Positions 27,276-36,637 are shown, counted from the first letter of the stretch. The stretch is 64,000 nucleotides of DNA from Polluticaenibacter yanchengensis (GCA_027854065.1 JAQGEF010000005.1:186001-250000); one strand, 5' to 3'. Notes: a model not told the origin generated them from the sequence alone. Made by a program: numbers and translations.

Positions 27276-27284
27276 ACCTGGAAA

Positions 27285-28730
27285 TTAGTATCCCGGGTTC
27301 TGGCTGAGCTTACTGTTCTGTCTTCTGGCATAATCCGGAATCGGTAATAACATCTTATCCTGGTTTACTGTTTTTCCTTTAGCAGTTAAAACAGTCACGG
27401 CCCTGTTGGTGCGTTTCAAATCGAACCAGCGATGAAATTCGAGGGCGAATTCTACCCTGCGCTCATGCTCTACCGCTAAAGCAACTGTATTATATTGTGA
27501 AGGATAGCCTGCTGTGCCATATGCGGGTAAGCCTACCCTGCTACGTACTTTATTCAGGTATTGAACATCGCCTGTCGCTTCTGTTAACATCAACAACACA
27601 TCGGCATAACGCAACACGATAAAATTATTATTGGCGGCTTCGAGACTGCCATCTGCAACGGCACTGGCATCTACCCATTTGTTCTGAAATTTAATGGGTA
27701 CAAATACGCCGTTTTTAGTATAGCCGTTGGAGATGGAAATGGAACGGCGGGGATCACTTGTTTCGTATTCATTATACAAATCGTCTGTTACCATGTTCAT
27801 GCCACCGCCATACTTTGTAATGGTAAAGTTTTCGAATGGGGCAAATACCGTCCAGTAAGTACTGTATGGATTACCTATGCCACCCAGATACTGTATCTCG
27901 AAGATGGACTCTTTGGTATTTTTAAAGGTGGCGGAATTGCCGAATAAACCCTGGTAATTTGGCAGCAAGTCGTAACGTGAACCATTATAGCTATCATATA
28001 CTTCTTTTAATACGGTGCCTGCTTTTGCTTTATCGCCTTTTGTTAAATATACTTTACCTAACAATGTTTTGGCGGCTGCTTTGTTGGCACGGCCTACTGC
28101 CGGTTCGCTTCCAGGCTCTGTTAATAAGCCGGCGGCATCTTCCAGGTCGCTAATGATCTGGGCATACACTTCGTCGGCAGTAGAACGGCTCATGGCATAC
28201 GCTTCCTGGCCGGAAATTGGTTTGGTTACCAGTGGGACACCGCCATAAAGCTGTACCAGATTGAAGTAATGCAATCCGCGTAGGAACTTCATTTCCCCGA
28301 TGATTTGATTTTTATAAGCATCGCTTAAACTGGCACCGGCAATTTTATCCAGTACGATATTGTTTTTATAAATAGCGCTGTACAGTGTTACCCAAAAATT
28401 ATAGACCCCAGTATTGGTCGGGAAAATGGTGTAGTCCCTGAATGCCTGCTGATCGACAATAGTAAAAGAACCGGATATAGCGAGTGTGGTAACGGTGGTG
28501 TTATCGGACAACAATTCCCCGGTAAAGGATATCGGGCCTTTTGGTGCATATACTTCGTATAAGGAAGTGTAGGCGGCATTGGTTGCCAGGTCGAAATCCT
28601 GCTGACTTTTATAAATGGCATTGACATTGGCATTGGAAATGGGTGCTAATTCCAAAAAATCTTTTTTACAACCGGTAAACAAAATACCAGCGGCAAGTAT
28701 GTATTTATATAAATTATTCTTTATCATCAT
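27285..28730 (-). CDS. SusD/RagB-family nutrient-binding outer-membrane lipoprotein
   Basis: A 481-residue SusD-like protein. The signal peptide ends in a lipobox (LFTGC), followed by KKDFLELAPIS, the usual start of a mature SusD. Helical TPR-like segments (FLRGLHYFNLVQLYGGVPLVTKPI; AYAMSRSTADEVYAQIISDLEDA) and the C-terminal VEHERRVEFALEFHRWFDLKRT are hallmarks of the family. It would form the lid over the SusC channel encoded just upstream and bind an oligosaccharide at the cell surface. The glycan is not predictable from the sequence, but the neighbouring glycosidases suggest a plant pectin or arabinose-rich glycan. Confidence 0.95.
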   Translation of the reverse strand: MMIKNNLYKYILAAGILFTGCKKDFLELAPISNANVNAIYKSQQDFDLATNAAYTSLYEVYAPKGPISFTGELLSDNTTVTTLAISGSFTIVDQQAFRDYTIFPTNTGVYNFWVTLYSAIYKNNIVLDKIAGASLSDAYKNQIIGEMKFLRGLHYFNLVQLYGGVPLVTKPISGQEAYAMSRSTADEVYAQIISDLEDAAGLLTEPGSEPAVGRANKAAAKTLLGKVYLTKGDKAKAGTVLKEVYDSYNGSRYDLLPNYQGLFGNSATFKNTKESIFEIQYLGGIGNPYSTYWTVFAPFENFTITKYGGGMNMVTDDLYNEYETSDPRRSISISNGYTKNGVFVPIKFQNKWVDASAVADGSLEAANNNFIVLRYADVLLMLTEATGDVQYLNKVRSRVGLPAYGTAGYPSQYNTVALAVEHERRVEFALEFHRWFDLKRTNRAVTVLTAKGKTVNQDKMLLPIPDYARRQNSKLSQNPGY

Positions 28731-28760
28731 TGACTTGTTTAGTTTGTTTTAAACGGTGCA

Positions 28761-31700
28761 TTAAAAATTAGCTTTAATACCAAATGTGAGGGTAAAAGGA
28801 ATCGGGTAAGAGCCATAATCTGCTCCCAGCATTAATCCCGGAGGTACATTACTGCTGCCACCATTTGCGCCAGGATTAGAGGAAGTGCCTACTGAGTAAG
28901 TACTGTTTTGCGGATCAAATCCTAAATAGTTACTGAATACTTTTACATTTTCCGCATTGGCATAAATTCTTACATCTTTGAATGGCATTTTGGATACGGC
29001 CGAATTTGGAATAGTATAGGCGATACGAATGTTTTTGATACGCACGAATGTGGCGCTTTCCATCCAGTAATCGGAATAACCTGTTATGAATGCGCCTTTA
29101 CCTTGCGCGGTTGCAGGATAAGTAGCATATGGCTTGAAGGTTTTGCCATCACCTGGTTCTGCTTCGGATTTCCAATAGTTAGAAGATACTGCGTATGAAT
29201 TTCTGCTATCGTTCCAGAAGCGGCTGAAACGTGTCTGCTGGTTCCAGATCTGTCCACCGAAATTGCCCTGAAGCATGAATGAGAATTCGAAGTTCTTGTA
29301 GTTAAAAGTATTGGTTAAACCTGCTGTAAAATCAGGCTGGTAATTGCCTAAAGTGGTTCTGTCTTTGATGTCAATTTTGCCATCGCCATTAATATCTTTT
29401 ATGATCGGATCGCCAGGAGCAGCACCTGCATAATGCGGTGATTTGTTGATCTGGTCCTGGTTTTGATAAATGCCATCAAATTTGTAGCCTTTGTAGTTGG
29501 AAATTGGCTGTCCTACTTCTGTTACAAAATACCCCCACTCATCAATTTCAATGGGTGCATTATCGTGACCTAAACTCAATACTTTATTCCTGTTTAAAGA
29601 GATATTGAAATCGGTATTCCAGCGAAAATCTTTGGTTTGGATGTTTCTCGAATTAATACCGAGCTCTACCCCTACATTTTGCATGCTGCCGATATTTGTG
29701 AGCTGGGTGGTGAAACCTGAATATGCAGGTACCGGTACGTTCAGCAACATGTCTTTTGTTACAGATTTATAGGCGTCAAAGGTTAGAGCGATGCGATTGT
29801 TCCAAAGACCGAGATCGAAACCGATATTAAACTGGTTTGTTTTTTCCCATTTAAGATCCGGGTTTGCAATGGAGATCGGTGTCAGGCCGTTTACTGCGGT
29901 GGACCCGTTTACATACCTGCTGGAAGCAACCAGTGAAATGGAACCGTAGTTAGGGATCAGGTTGTTACCGGTAACTCCGTAGCTGACGCGGAATTTAAGG
30001 TTATTGATCGCTTTTACATTTTGCATAAAGTCTTCATCGGAGATCAACCAGGCGCCTGATACAGACGGGAAGGTCCCCCATTTGGAATTAGCACCAAAGC
30101 GGGAACTGCCATCTCTGCGGATGGTTGCATTAATGAAATAACGGTTTTTGAAGCCGTAATTTACTCTTGCCAGTGTGGATAATAATGACCACTCACTGGC
30201 TCCATTGCCTGCTCCGGGTTTTGAAAGTACCCCGGCGGCATTCATTGTTCTAACAATGTCGTTCGGGTAGCTGCTACCGTTTACACTAAGGGAATCGTAA
30301 CGTTGTTTTTGTGCTGAGTAACCTACAATGGCACCAAAACTGTGATCTCCGATGGTTTTATTGTAACTGGCGGTATATTCCGCCTGCCAGTTTAATGCAT
30401 TGTATGTACGGTACTGGCCTTGTGATGGCAACACGCTTGAATAACCGTATCCCTGGTTGGAAATCCAGAACCAGTTGTAATCATTTTTAAACAGGTTACC
30501 GCTTAAACTGGCTTTTAACGTAAGGTCTTTGATTGGTTTGTATTCAATATAACCGTTAGCCAAAGTGTTTATTGTTTTGTTTTTCTTATCGGCATAATCA
30601 ATTAATGAATGAGGATTCCAAAGCTGTACACCATAATTCTGGAAACGCTTCCATTCTGAATTGGGATCGAGGAAACCGAGATTGCCGTTTTCATTATATT
30701 CCGGGAATATCGGGCTGCTTTGGATGCCTAAACTGATCACATCACTTTTACCGGTTGTACCGTCGGTTCTGTCTTGTGTGCCGGTAATGGCCAGGTTCAG
30801 GCCGACTGTTACTTTATCTGAAATTTTCTGGCGGATATTCGTCCGGATATTTAAACGTTTGTAATAGTTCTGAATGACCACGGCATCCTGGTCCAGGTAA
30901 CCAACAGAAAACAGGTAGCTGGTTTTGTCTGTGCCTCCACTTAACGATAACTGCATGTTATTGGTATGCGCTGTTCTGAACATAACGTCCTGCCAGTCTG
31001 TACCTGCGCCATACTTTTCCGGGTTTGTAATAAAATCATCGGGAATCATGTAGTTTTTGGCACCTGAAACCAATGAGCGTTTATCATTACCATCTGTTGC
31101 TTTATTATTTACGGGATCTAATAACACCCAGGCATTATTTCTTGCATCAATATAATATTTAATCCATTCCTGCGCATCCATCATATCTACTTTGCGTAGT
31201 ACTTTACTGATGCCGTGTTCATAAGTAAAAGCGACTTGTGGTTTACCTGATTTACCCATTTTAGTAGTTACCAAAATAACGCCATTTGCACCCCTGGAAC
31301 CATAAATAGCTGAAGAGGCAGCATCTTTTAAAATTTCTACCGACTGGATATCCTGTGGATTGATCTGGTTTAAATCAAAATTTTCCAAAGCCATACCATC
31401 AACTACAAACAATGGCGTCGTACCTGCTGTAATGGAACTTGTACCGCGGACTTTAATGGTCGGCCCAAAACCTGGGGCACCCTGCGATGTACTGATATTA
31501 ACACCTGGCACCTGCCCTTCCAGTGATTGGGCCACATTGGCAAATGACCGGTCTTTGAATTGCTCGTAACCGACAGAAGCAACCGAACCTGCAACGGCTC
31601 TTTTCTTTTGAGTACCGTAACCGACTACGACCACCTGCTCCAGATCTTTGGCATCAGACTTTAATTTGATGGCTGAAAGATTGGAGGCACTCAATTCTAT

Positions 31701-31973
31701 GGTTTGATAACCCACCGCTGAGATCTGTACTTTAGATGTAGGCGCTACCGATATTGAAAATGTTCCATCTTCGTTTGAAACACCTACCACCGTACCATTT
31801 GTTAACTGAATGGTGGCACCTTCAATTGGTTTTCCATTTTCATCGGTAATTTTTCCGGAAACTTTTTGTGCCTGGGCTGAATTGTTAGTTTGTGCAAACA
31901 ACTGGTAACCATTACCTGCCACTACTAACTGTGAAACTAATAGCCCTCTCAAGAACAAGGTACTAAACTTCAT
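28761..31973 (-). CDS. SusC/RagA-family TonB-dependent outer-membrane transporter
   Basis: A 1070-residue TonB-dependent receptor. It has a signal peptide, then a CarboxypepD_reg-like beta-sandwich (KISGKITDENGKPIEGATIQLTNG type, about 38-110) and the SusC-type linker LEQVVVVGYGTQKKRAVAGSVA. The plug follows (VDGMALENFDLNQINPQDIQSVEILKDAASSAIYGSRGANGVILVTTK), and then a 22-strand barrel to the C-terminus. With the downstream SusD lipoprotein, whose gene starts 30 bp later, it imports oligosaccharides using TonB-ExbBD energy. It is the first gene of the sugar locus. A TATATTTG box lies 40-47 bp upstream of the start codon. Confidence 0.96.
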   Translation of the reverse strand: MKFSTLFLRGLLVSQLVVAGNGYQLFAQTNNSAQAQKVSGKITDENGKPIEGATIQLTNGTVVGVSNEDGTFSISVAPTSKVQISAVGYQTIELSASNLSAIKLKSDAKDLEQVVVVGYGTQKKRAVAGSVASVGYEQFKDRSFANVAQSLEGQVPGVNISTSQGAPGFGPTIKVRGTSSITAGTTPLFVVDGMALENFDLNQINPQDIQSVEILKDAASSAIYGSRGANGVILVTTKMGKSGKPQVAFTYEHGISKVLRKVDMMDAQEWIKYYIDARNNAWVLLDPVNNKATDGNDKRSLVSGAKNYMIPDDFITNPEKYGAGTDWQDVMFRTAHTNNMQLSLSGGTDKTSYLFSVGYLDQDAVVIQNYYKRLNIRTNIRQKISDKVTVGLNLAITGTQDRTDGTTGKSDVISLGIQSSPIFPEYNENGNLGFLDPNSEWKRFQNYGVQLWNPHSLIDYADKKNKTINTLANGYIEYKPIKDLTLKASLSGNLFKNDYNWFWISNQGYGYSSVLPSQGQYRTYNALNWQAEYTASYNKTIGDHSFGAIVGYSAQKQRYDSLSVNGSSYPNDIVRTMNAAGVLSKPGAGNGASEWSLLSTLARVNYGFKNRYFINATIRRDGSSRFGANSKWGTFPSVSGAWLISDEDFMQNVKAINNLKFRVSYGVTGNNLIPNYGSISLVASSRYVNGSTAVNGLTPISIANPDLKWEKTNQFNIGFDLGLWNNRIALTFDAYKSVTKDMLLNVPVPAYSGFTTQLTNIGSMQNVGVELGINSRNIQTKDFRWNTDFNISLNRNKVLSLGHDNAPIEIDEWGYFVTEVGQPISNYKGYKFDGIYQNQDQINKSPHYAGAAPGDPIIKDINGDGKIDIKDRTTLGNYQPDFTAGLTNTFNYKNFEFSFMLQGNFGGQIWNQQTRFSRFWNDSRNSYAVSSNYWKSEAEPGDGKTFKPYATYPATAQGKGAFITGYSDYWMESATFVRIKNIRIAYTIPNSAVSKMPFKDVRIYANAENVKVFSNYLGFDPQNSTYSVGTSSNPGANGGSSNVPPGLMLGADYGSYPIPFTLTFGIKANF

Positions 31974-32012
31974 ATAGCAATTATTATTTTGTTAAGACAG
32001 CAATATCGTAAC

Positions 32013-32020
32013 CAAATATA
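32013..32020 (-). promoter_or_regulatory. Candidate -7 promoter box of the SusCD operon
   Basis: Reads TATATTTG on the minus strand, 40-47 bp before the SusC start. A TTG lies 21 bp further upstream, close to the usual 19-bp spacing. An AATCGAAAATAAATTC stretch further upstream (about 32047-32062) partly resembles the operator-like site ahead of the DeoR gene, hinting at common control. Confidence 0.5.
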
Positions 32021-32201
32021 GCAACAAATAAATACAAAAAGCAAATAATCGAAAATAAATTCAATAAAATGTAAGCAAGGAAAAATGATTTAATTAATAA
32101 ATGAAATGATTTTAAAGTATTGATCTTATCAGATTTCCGTCGGCATGATATTTGTGTTTACCATATCAGCCTATTATTTTAAACCATTAAAATCTTGAAT
32201 T

Positions 32202-32363
32202 ATGTTACGTTACGCTGCAATCTTTTTAATTATTGCAATAGTCGCTGCCGTATTTGGTTTTACAGGAATCGCTGCCGGGGCTGCACAAATTGCAAAAATC
32301 TTATTCTTTATTTTTCTTGTACTATTTATAATATCTGTAGTAGCAGGAATGTTAAAAAAATAA
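32202..32363 (+). CDS. Small DUF1328 (YtjA-type) membrane protein
   Basis: A 53-residue protein beginning [20 protein letters not shown], followed by [20 protein letters not shown] and ending SVVAGMLKK. Two transmembrane helices with the [11 protein letters not shown] turn between them match the DUF1328 family exactly in length and layout. It is probably an inner-membrane protein linked with envelope stress, and its molecular role is unknown. It heads a row of small genes for YtxH-like and holin-like proteins. It is shorter than 60 residues, so a length cut-off would miss it. Confidence 0.85.
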   Translation: MLRYAAIFLIIAIVAAVFGFTGIAAGAAQIAKILFFIFLVLFIISVVAGMLKK

Positions 32364-32463
32364 ATACATTATATAATCACCCTCAAAGCCGTTTATATTT
32401 TGTAATTTCAATTAAACCTGATTTTTTAATTATTTATCACTTAAACTTTTAAAAGAAATTATC

Positions 32464-32730
32464 ATGAGCAAAACATCAAAATTACTTTTAGCCACATTAG
32501 GAGCAGCAGCAGTAGGGGTAGTAGCAGGAATTTTACTAGCTCCGGATAAAGGAAGCAATACCAGAAAGAAAATTAATAAAAAAACGCACGAAGCATGGGA
32601 TTACTTAGCTGACCTGGTATTAGCTAAAAAAGAAGAAGCCGAAGATGCCATTGATGATGCTTTGCAGGCCGGTGAAAAATTGGCTAAAAAAGCTGAAGAC
32701 AAATTAAAAGAAGCGAAGGCTCAATTATAA
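32464..32730 (+). CDS. YtxH-domain protein
   Basis: An 88-residue protein with one glycine/alanine-rich hydrophobic helix (LLLATLGAAAVGVVAGILLAPDKG) followed by a charged helix rich in Lys, Glu and Ala. The LLAPDKGSNTRKKI junction is the YtxH signature. YtxH proteins are general-stress-associated membrane-anchored coiled coils with no known enzyme activity. The gene has its own spacer of 100 bp after the DUF1328 gene, and a clear hairpin terminator lies about 100 bp downstream. Confidence 0.85.
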   Translation: MSKTSKLLLATLGAAAVGVVAGILLAPDKGSNTRKKINKKTHEAWDYLADLVLAKKEEAEDAIDDALQAGEKLAKKAEDKLKEAKAQL

Positions 32731-32833
32731 TTCAACTCCTTACCCGTGTTATGGTTCATTACTGTAATGAAACGTTTACTGAATCCGCAATTGATTCAAT
32801 AAATATCAATCTACTAAATGAATAATCGGGCTT

Positions 32834-32870
32834 AAAAGCTATTTGGCAAGCAATTGCCAGATAGCTTTTT
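32834..32870 (+). terminator. Terminator after the YtxH gene
   Basis: AAAAGCTAT..GGCA and TGCC..ATAGCTTTT form a stem with two short internal mismatches around an AGCAAT loop, followed by a T run. It separates the YtxH gene from the holin-like gene. Confidence 0.8.
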
Positions 32871-32984
32871 ATCACTTGTAAATCATTTTTAAATCCGTGA
32901 TATGCAATAGATTTTTAATTTAAAACCTATAACACTTGTATATTCTTTCTGAATGTTTTAGTAGTTATACAAATACGCAACTGT

Positions 32985-33347
32985 ATGGATATTGATACTA
33001 AAAAAGGAATAAAAGACAGAATTGAACAGTTAATAGACAAGGGGACTGATTTAGCAGAAAGTTACTATGAACTATCAACCATAAAAGTAAATAAAAAGAT
33101 TGCCTCTGCAGGTAGTAATACTTTATTCCTGGCTATCGTTATTGTTCTTTTAAGTTTTATAATGTTGTTTTTAGGAATAGCATTAGCATTTTGGATTGCG
33201 TCACTTGTTGATAGCAACAGCCTTGGTTTTTTACTAACCGCCGGCATTTTTCTCTTATTAATAATATTTATGATTTTATTTAAGAAAAGGTTATTGCTTT
33301 TTGTTAAAAACATAATCATTAAAAAAATGTATGACGATGAAGACTAA
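32985..33347 (+). CDS. Holin-like (phage holin superfamily III type) membrane protein
   Basis: A 120-residue protein with an N-terminal charged helix (KKGIKDRIEQLIDKGTDLAESYYEL) and two long transmembrane helices at about 47-72 and 78-98, ending in a charged tail (KKMYDDED). This layout fits the Holin-X/YqjD-type proteins often annotated as phage holin family protein. In free-living bacteria these accompany YtxH and DUF1328 genes rather than prophages, and no phage genes are nearby. It overlaps the next gene by 17 bp, so the two are translated together. Confidence 0.7.
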   Translation: MDIDTKKGIKDRIEQLIDKGTDLAESYYELSTIKVNKKIASAGSNTLFLAIVIVLLSFIMLFLGIALAFWIASLVDSNSLGFLLTAGIFLLLIIFMILFKKRLLLFVKNIIIKKMYDDED

Positions 33348-33735
33348 ACCAATTATAAACAGCTACCAGGATCTATTGGACTACGAAAAAAGTATTGCAT
33401 TAAAAGTTGACCTGGAATTATCCAGCTTTAAAAACGAATTTCAATTATTGAAAGAAGATTTGAATCCGACTACATTAGCTTTTAAAAGTGTCAGCAAATT
33501 GATGTCCAATGATAAATCAGCAGGCATCGTCAATAACTTTGTAGGGGATTCTGTTAATTTTCTTTTGAAGAAAGTGCTGCTGAGAAATAGCGGTCTTTTA
33601 ACAAGAATAGCTGTTCCTCTACTGGCGAAAGCTCCTATTACGAATATGCTTACGAATCTTTTGAAGAATAACGCACCGGGTTGGATCAACAATCTCACCA
33701 ATAAAATAACCCAAAAAACGAAACAGGAAAAATAG
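33331..33735 (+). CDS. Hypothetical protein co-transcribed with the holin-like gene
   Basis: A 134-residue protein of unknown function. The N-terminal half is charged and helical (SYQDLLDYEKSIALKVDLELSSFKNEFQLLKED). The C-terminal half is amphipathic (SVNFLLKKVLLRNSGLLTRIAVPLLAKAPITNMLTNLLKNN). The start codon lies inside the preceding gene, and a second ATG two codons later is also possible. A hairpin terminator follows. Association with the holin-like protein is suggested by the overlap. No family was recognised. Confidence 0.7.
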   Translation: MTMKTKPIINSYQDLLDYEKSIALKVDLELSSFKNEFQLLKEDLNPTTLAFKSVSKLMSNDKSAGIVNNFVGDSVNFLLKKVLLRNSGLLTRIAVPLLAKAPITNMLTNLLKNNAPGWINNLTNKITQKTKQEK

Positions 33736-33748
33736 CCTGAAAAATATT

Positions 33749-33782
33749 TAACCTCTGACTTAAAACGCAGAGGTTTCTTTTT
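33749..33782 (+). terminator. Terminator after the small membrane protein cluster
   Basis: AACCTCTG and CAGAGGTT form an 8-bp stem followed by TCTTTTT, 14 bp after the stop codon of the hypothetical gene. Confidence 0.8.
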
Positions 33783-33873
33783 GCAGCAACCTGAAACAAC
33801 AGGAATTATCATTATTTCCAGCAAAATCATTAACCCTTTTACCCTTAAAAAGGCCCACAGACTATTATAAACA

Positions 33874-33908
33874 AAAATACCAACCGGTATTTCACCAATT
33901 GGTATTTT
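33874..33908 (-). terminator. Terminator after mlaF
   Basis: AAAATACCAA and TTGGTATTTT are perfect 10-bp arms around a 15-nt loop, just before the stop codon of the minus-strand mlaF-like gene at 33914. It may serve as a terminator for that transcript. Confidence 0.65.
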
Positions 33909-33913
33909 AATAT

Positions 33914-34690
33914 TTACTTATTTTTTCTTGCTTCAATCATCCGCATTTCTTTTGCATCCTGTAAAAACTCGGAAGCAAAAATGAATTTATTCAGTTTTTC
34001 ATTATCACTGAAAATAATATCATTACTACTCCCCCGCCATTCAGGATGTCCCTGGTACATGTATAAAATATTGTCCCCAATTTCCATCACGCTATTCATA
34101 TCATGGGTATTAATAACCGTCGTAATGTTGAACTCCGTGGTAATATCTTTGATCAGTTTATCAATTACCATACTCGTTTGCGGATCCAGACCGCTGTTCG
34201 GTTCATCACAAAACAGGTATTTCGGATTTAAAACAATCGCCCGGGCCAGTGCTACCCGCTTCATCATACCACCACTTATTTCTGAAGGGAATTTATGATT
34301 CGCATCCTTAAGATTCACACGGTCCAGTGTTTCATTAACACGCTTCAGTTTTTCAGCGTTTGACAGCTTTGTAAACATATCCAAAGGAAATTTCACATTC
34401 TGCTCTACCGTCATACTGTCGAACAATGCTGAACCCTGGAATAGCATACCAATATCCTGGCGTAAAGCTTTACGTTCAGGTGTTGTCAAAGTCGTGAAAC
34501 TTAAATCGTCGTAAAAAATCTCGCCCTGTTCAGGTGTAAACAAACCAACAAGGCACTTTAAAAAAACGGTTTTACCACTTCCACTGGACCCGATGATCAG
34601 GTTACATTTTCCTTCTTCAAATTCCGTGGAAACGTCCTGTAACACAGTCTTCTCACCGAAAGATTTATATAGATTTTTAACTGTTATCAT
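33914..34690 (-). CDS. MlaF-like ABC transporter ATPase (lipid transport)
   Basis: A 258-residue ATPase. Walker A is GSSGSGKTVFLK near 33-44, the signature region is EISGGMMKRVALARAI, Walker B is YLFCDEPNSGLDP and the H-loop is VINTHDMNSVMEIG. The combination of SGGMMKR with the NTHDM loop is characteristic of MlaF/Ttg2A-type ATPases that drive phospholipid transport to maintain outer-membrane asymmetry. The gene overlaps the MlaE-type permease gene by 4 bp (ATGA), a sign of translational coupling. No MlaD-type substrate-binding gene is adjacent. Confidence 0.9.
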   Translation of the reverse strand: MITVKNLYKSFGEKTVLQDVSTEFEEGKCNLIIGSSGSGKTVFLKCLVGLFTPEQGEIFYDDLSFTTLTTPERKALRQDIGMLFQGSALFDSMTVEQNVKFPLDMFTKLSNAEKLKRVNETLDRVNLKDANHKFPSEISGGMMKRVALARAIVLNPKYLFCDEPNSGLDPQTSMVIDKLIKDITTEFNITTVINTHDMNSVMEIGDNILYMYQGHPEWRGSSNDIIFSDNEKLNKFIFASEFLQDAKEMRMIEARKNK

Positions 34691-35433
34691 CCTGCATTTA
34701 ACATTATAAGGGTTACGACGTAATCGGCTAATAAGATAAGGATACAGCTTACTACCACGGCTAATGTACTGGAACGGCCAATTTCCAAGGCGCCTCCACG
34801 TACGTTATAACCAAAGTACGCCGGTACGCTGGAAAAGATATAAGCAAACACAATAGCTTTAATCATTGCTACCCATACATTAAAACCATTAAAACCTGAA
34901 CGTAATCCTTCATCAAAAGTAAAGACGTCCATTATGCCTGTTGCCTGGGCAGTAAACCGACCGCCTAACAAGGCCACAAAAATGGATAAAGAAATCAATA
35001 ATGGTACTGTAAGCATAGATGCCATTATTTTAGGCGCAATCAGGTAAGAACGGGTATTGATGCCCATAATTTCTAATGCATCTATCTGCTCGGAAATCCG
35101 CATATTGCCTAATTCAGAAGCAATTTTACTGCCAACAACACCGGCTAGTACCAGGCTGATTACCGTTGGTGATAATTCCAGCATCATACTATCTCTTACA
35201 ATAACGGCAATAGTGGTTTTGGGAATAAAATCTGCTACCAGCTGGTAAGCCGTCTGTACGGTCATTACTGCGCCGAGGAAAACTGAAATAATCAATACGA
35301 TCGGTAAGGAACCAATGCCGATATCCATGCATTGTTTCATCAGTTCCTTCCAGTACATTTTGGCATTTTCCGGTTTGGAAAACATCCCTTTAATGGTTAG
35401 TGTATATTTTCCTAAATGGGTAAATACATTCAT
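34687..35433 (-). CDS. MlaE-like ABC transporter permease (lipid transport)
   Basis: A 248-residue membrane protein of the MlaE/DUF140 family. About five hydrophobic segments are visible, with the motif ELSPTVISLVLAGVVGSKIASELGNMRISEQIDALEIMGINT, the highly conserved cytoplasmic region of MlaE. Its ATP-binding partner is translated from the overlapping downstream gene. Together they form the inner-membrane core of a phospholipid transporter linked to an MCE-domain protein encoded elsewhere. Confidence 0.92.
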   Translation of the reverse strand: MNVFTHLGKYTLTIKGMFSKPENAKMYWKELMKQCMDIGIGSLPIVLIISVFLGAVMTVQTAYQLVADFIPKTTIAVIVRDSMMLELSPTVISLVLAGVVGSKIASELGNMRISEQIDALEIMGINTRSYLIAPKIMASMLTVPLLISLSIFVALLGGRFTAQATGIMDVFTFDEGLRSGFNGFNVWVAMIKAIVFAYIFSSVPAYFGYNVRGGALEIGRSSTLAVVVSCILILLADYVVTLIMLNAG

Positions 35434-35523
35434 GTAGCAAAAATAAGTGGTTCAAGGCACTATAAAGGCCCTGGGTAAAATATATTGTTTAACTATTGTT
35501 AATCTATCTTAACGCATTACAGC

Positions 35524-36408
35524 TTAAGCCCTTTTTTTAAACATCCCGATAACTATCCTGATCAACTGGATAAAAACAAACGCGACCAAACCTGCCAGGA
35601 TACCCAATATCAACTCTTTCAGCATTACCGGTATCTGGTTCCATATATTATGTATGTATTCCACATTGTGCGAAAAAATACCACCGGATACCAACAGTAA
35701 AGCAATGGTACCTATTACTGCCAGTGATTTAATAATTACAGGGAGTGCATTTACCAGGAAAACACCTACTTTATTTATAAGTCCTTTGCTGTTAGAACGT
35801 TTGATTAATTTATAACCGGCATCGTCCATTCTAACAATTAAAGCCACAATGCCATAAACACCAATAGTTGCCGCAACAGCTACTACCGATACTGTAATGA
35901 TCTGGATATTCAAAGGCTTATCCAAAACAGTAGCCAATGCTATAATTACAATTTCAATAGATAATATAAAATCGGTAGAGATGGCTGACTTTACTTTTGT
36001 TGCCTCTTCTACTTCGCTGGAGCTGTTTTCTAATATTTCAACCTCGCTCTGATGATTCTCTAATTGATGCTTTTTATGGAAAAAGAATTCAATGATTTTC
36101 TCCACCCCTTCGTATGCCAGGTAAAATCCGCCTAAAATAAGGATGATCTTTACTGCAATTGGTAAATAAACATTTAAGAGAAAAATGACAGGAATAATAA
36201 TTAACTTATTCAAAAATGAACCTTTCGTGATTTTCCACAAAACCGGCAATTCTCTCGATGCCAGGAAACCTGTCGCTTTTTCAGCATTTACGGCTAAATC
36301 ATCGCCTAAAATACCCGCTGTTTTTTTTGTTGCTATCTTACTTGCTACTGCTACATCGTCCATTAAAGCTGCTATATCATCTAATACCGCGAATATTCCG
36401 GATGCCAT
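35524..36408 (-). CDS. DUF808 (YedI-type) inner-membrane protein
   Basis: A 294-residue membrane protein opening with MASGIFAVLDDIAALMDDVAVASKIATKKTAGILGDDLAVNA, the characteristic DUF808 start. About six hydrophobic helices follow, with an acidic cytoplasmic loop near 120-140 (HQSEVEILENSSSEVEEATK). Its function is unknown. It lies alone on the minus strand between the mlaE gene and the divergent miaB gene. Confidence 0.85.
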   Translation of the reverse strand: MASGIFAVLDDIAALMDDVAVASKIATKKTAGILGDDLAVNAEKATGFLASRELPVLWKITKGSFLNKLIIIPVIFLLNVYLPIAVKIILILGGFYLAYEGVEKIIEFFFHKKHQLENHQSEVEILENSSSEVEEATKVKSAISTDFILSIEIVIIALATVLDKPLNIQIITVSVVAVAATIGVYGIVALIVRMDDAGYKLIKRSNSKGLINKVGVFLVNALPVIIKSLAVIGTIALLLVSGGIFSHNVEYIHNIWNQIPVMLKELILGILAGLVAFVFIQLIRIVIGMFKKRA

Positions 36409-36637
36409 TTTACTAATTTTATTCGAAAATAGAAATAAACAACAAGACTTGAATTAATGTTCAGAAAATAATTTCTCTGATACTATATCTGCCCTATTTT
36501 AAATAATAAAATCCCGCTAAATCAGGCTTTTAAAGTGATATTTTTATGTTTTTATTGGTTATCCGGTAATAAAAGCCCCTTTCTTACTGCTCCATTCTGC
36601 CCTTAAATGAAAGCAATTGTTATAAAACACAGAAATG

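Noticed and set aside
32985..33347. Prophage lysis gene
   Set aside because: No phage structural, integrase or endolysin genes nearby. The holin-like protein sits with YtxH and DUF1328 genes, the usual non-phage context.
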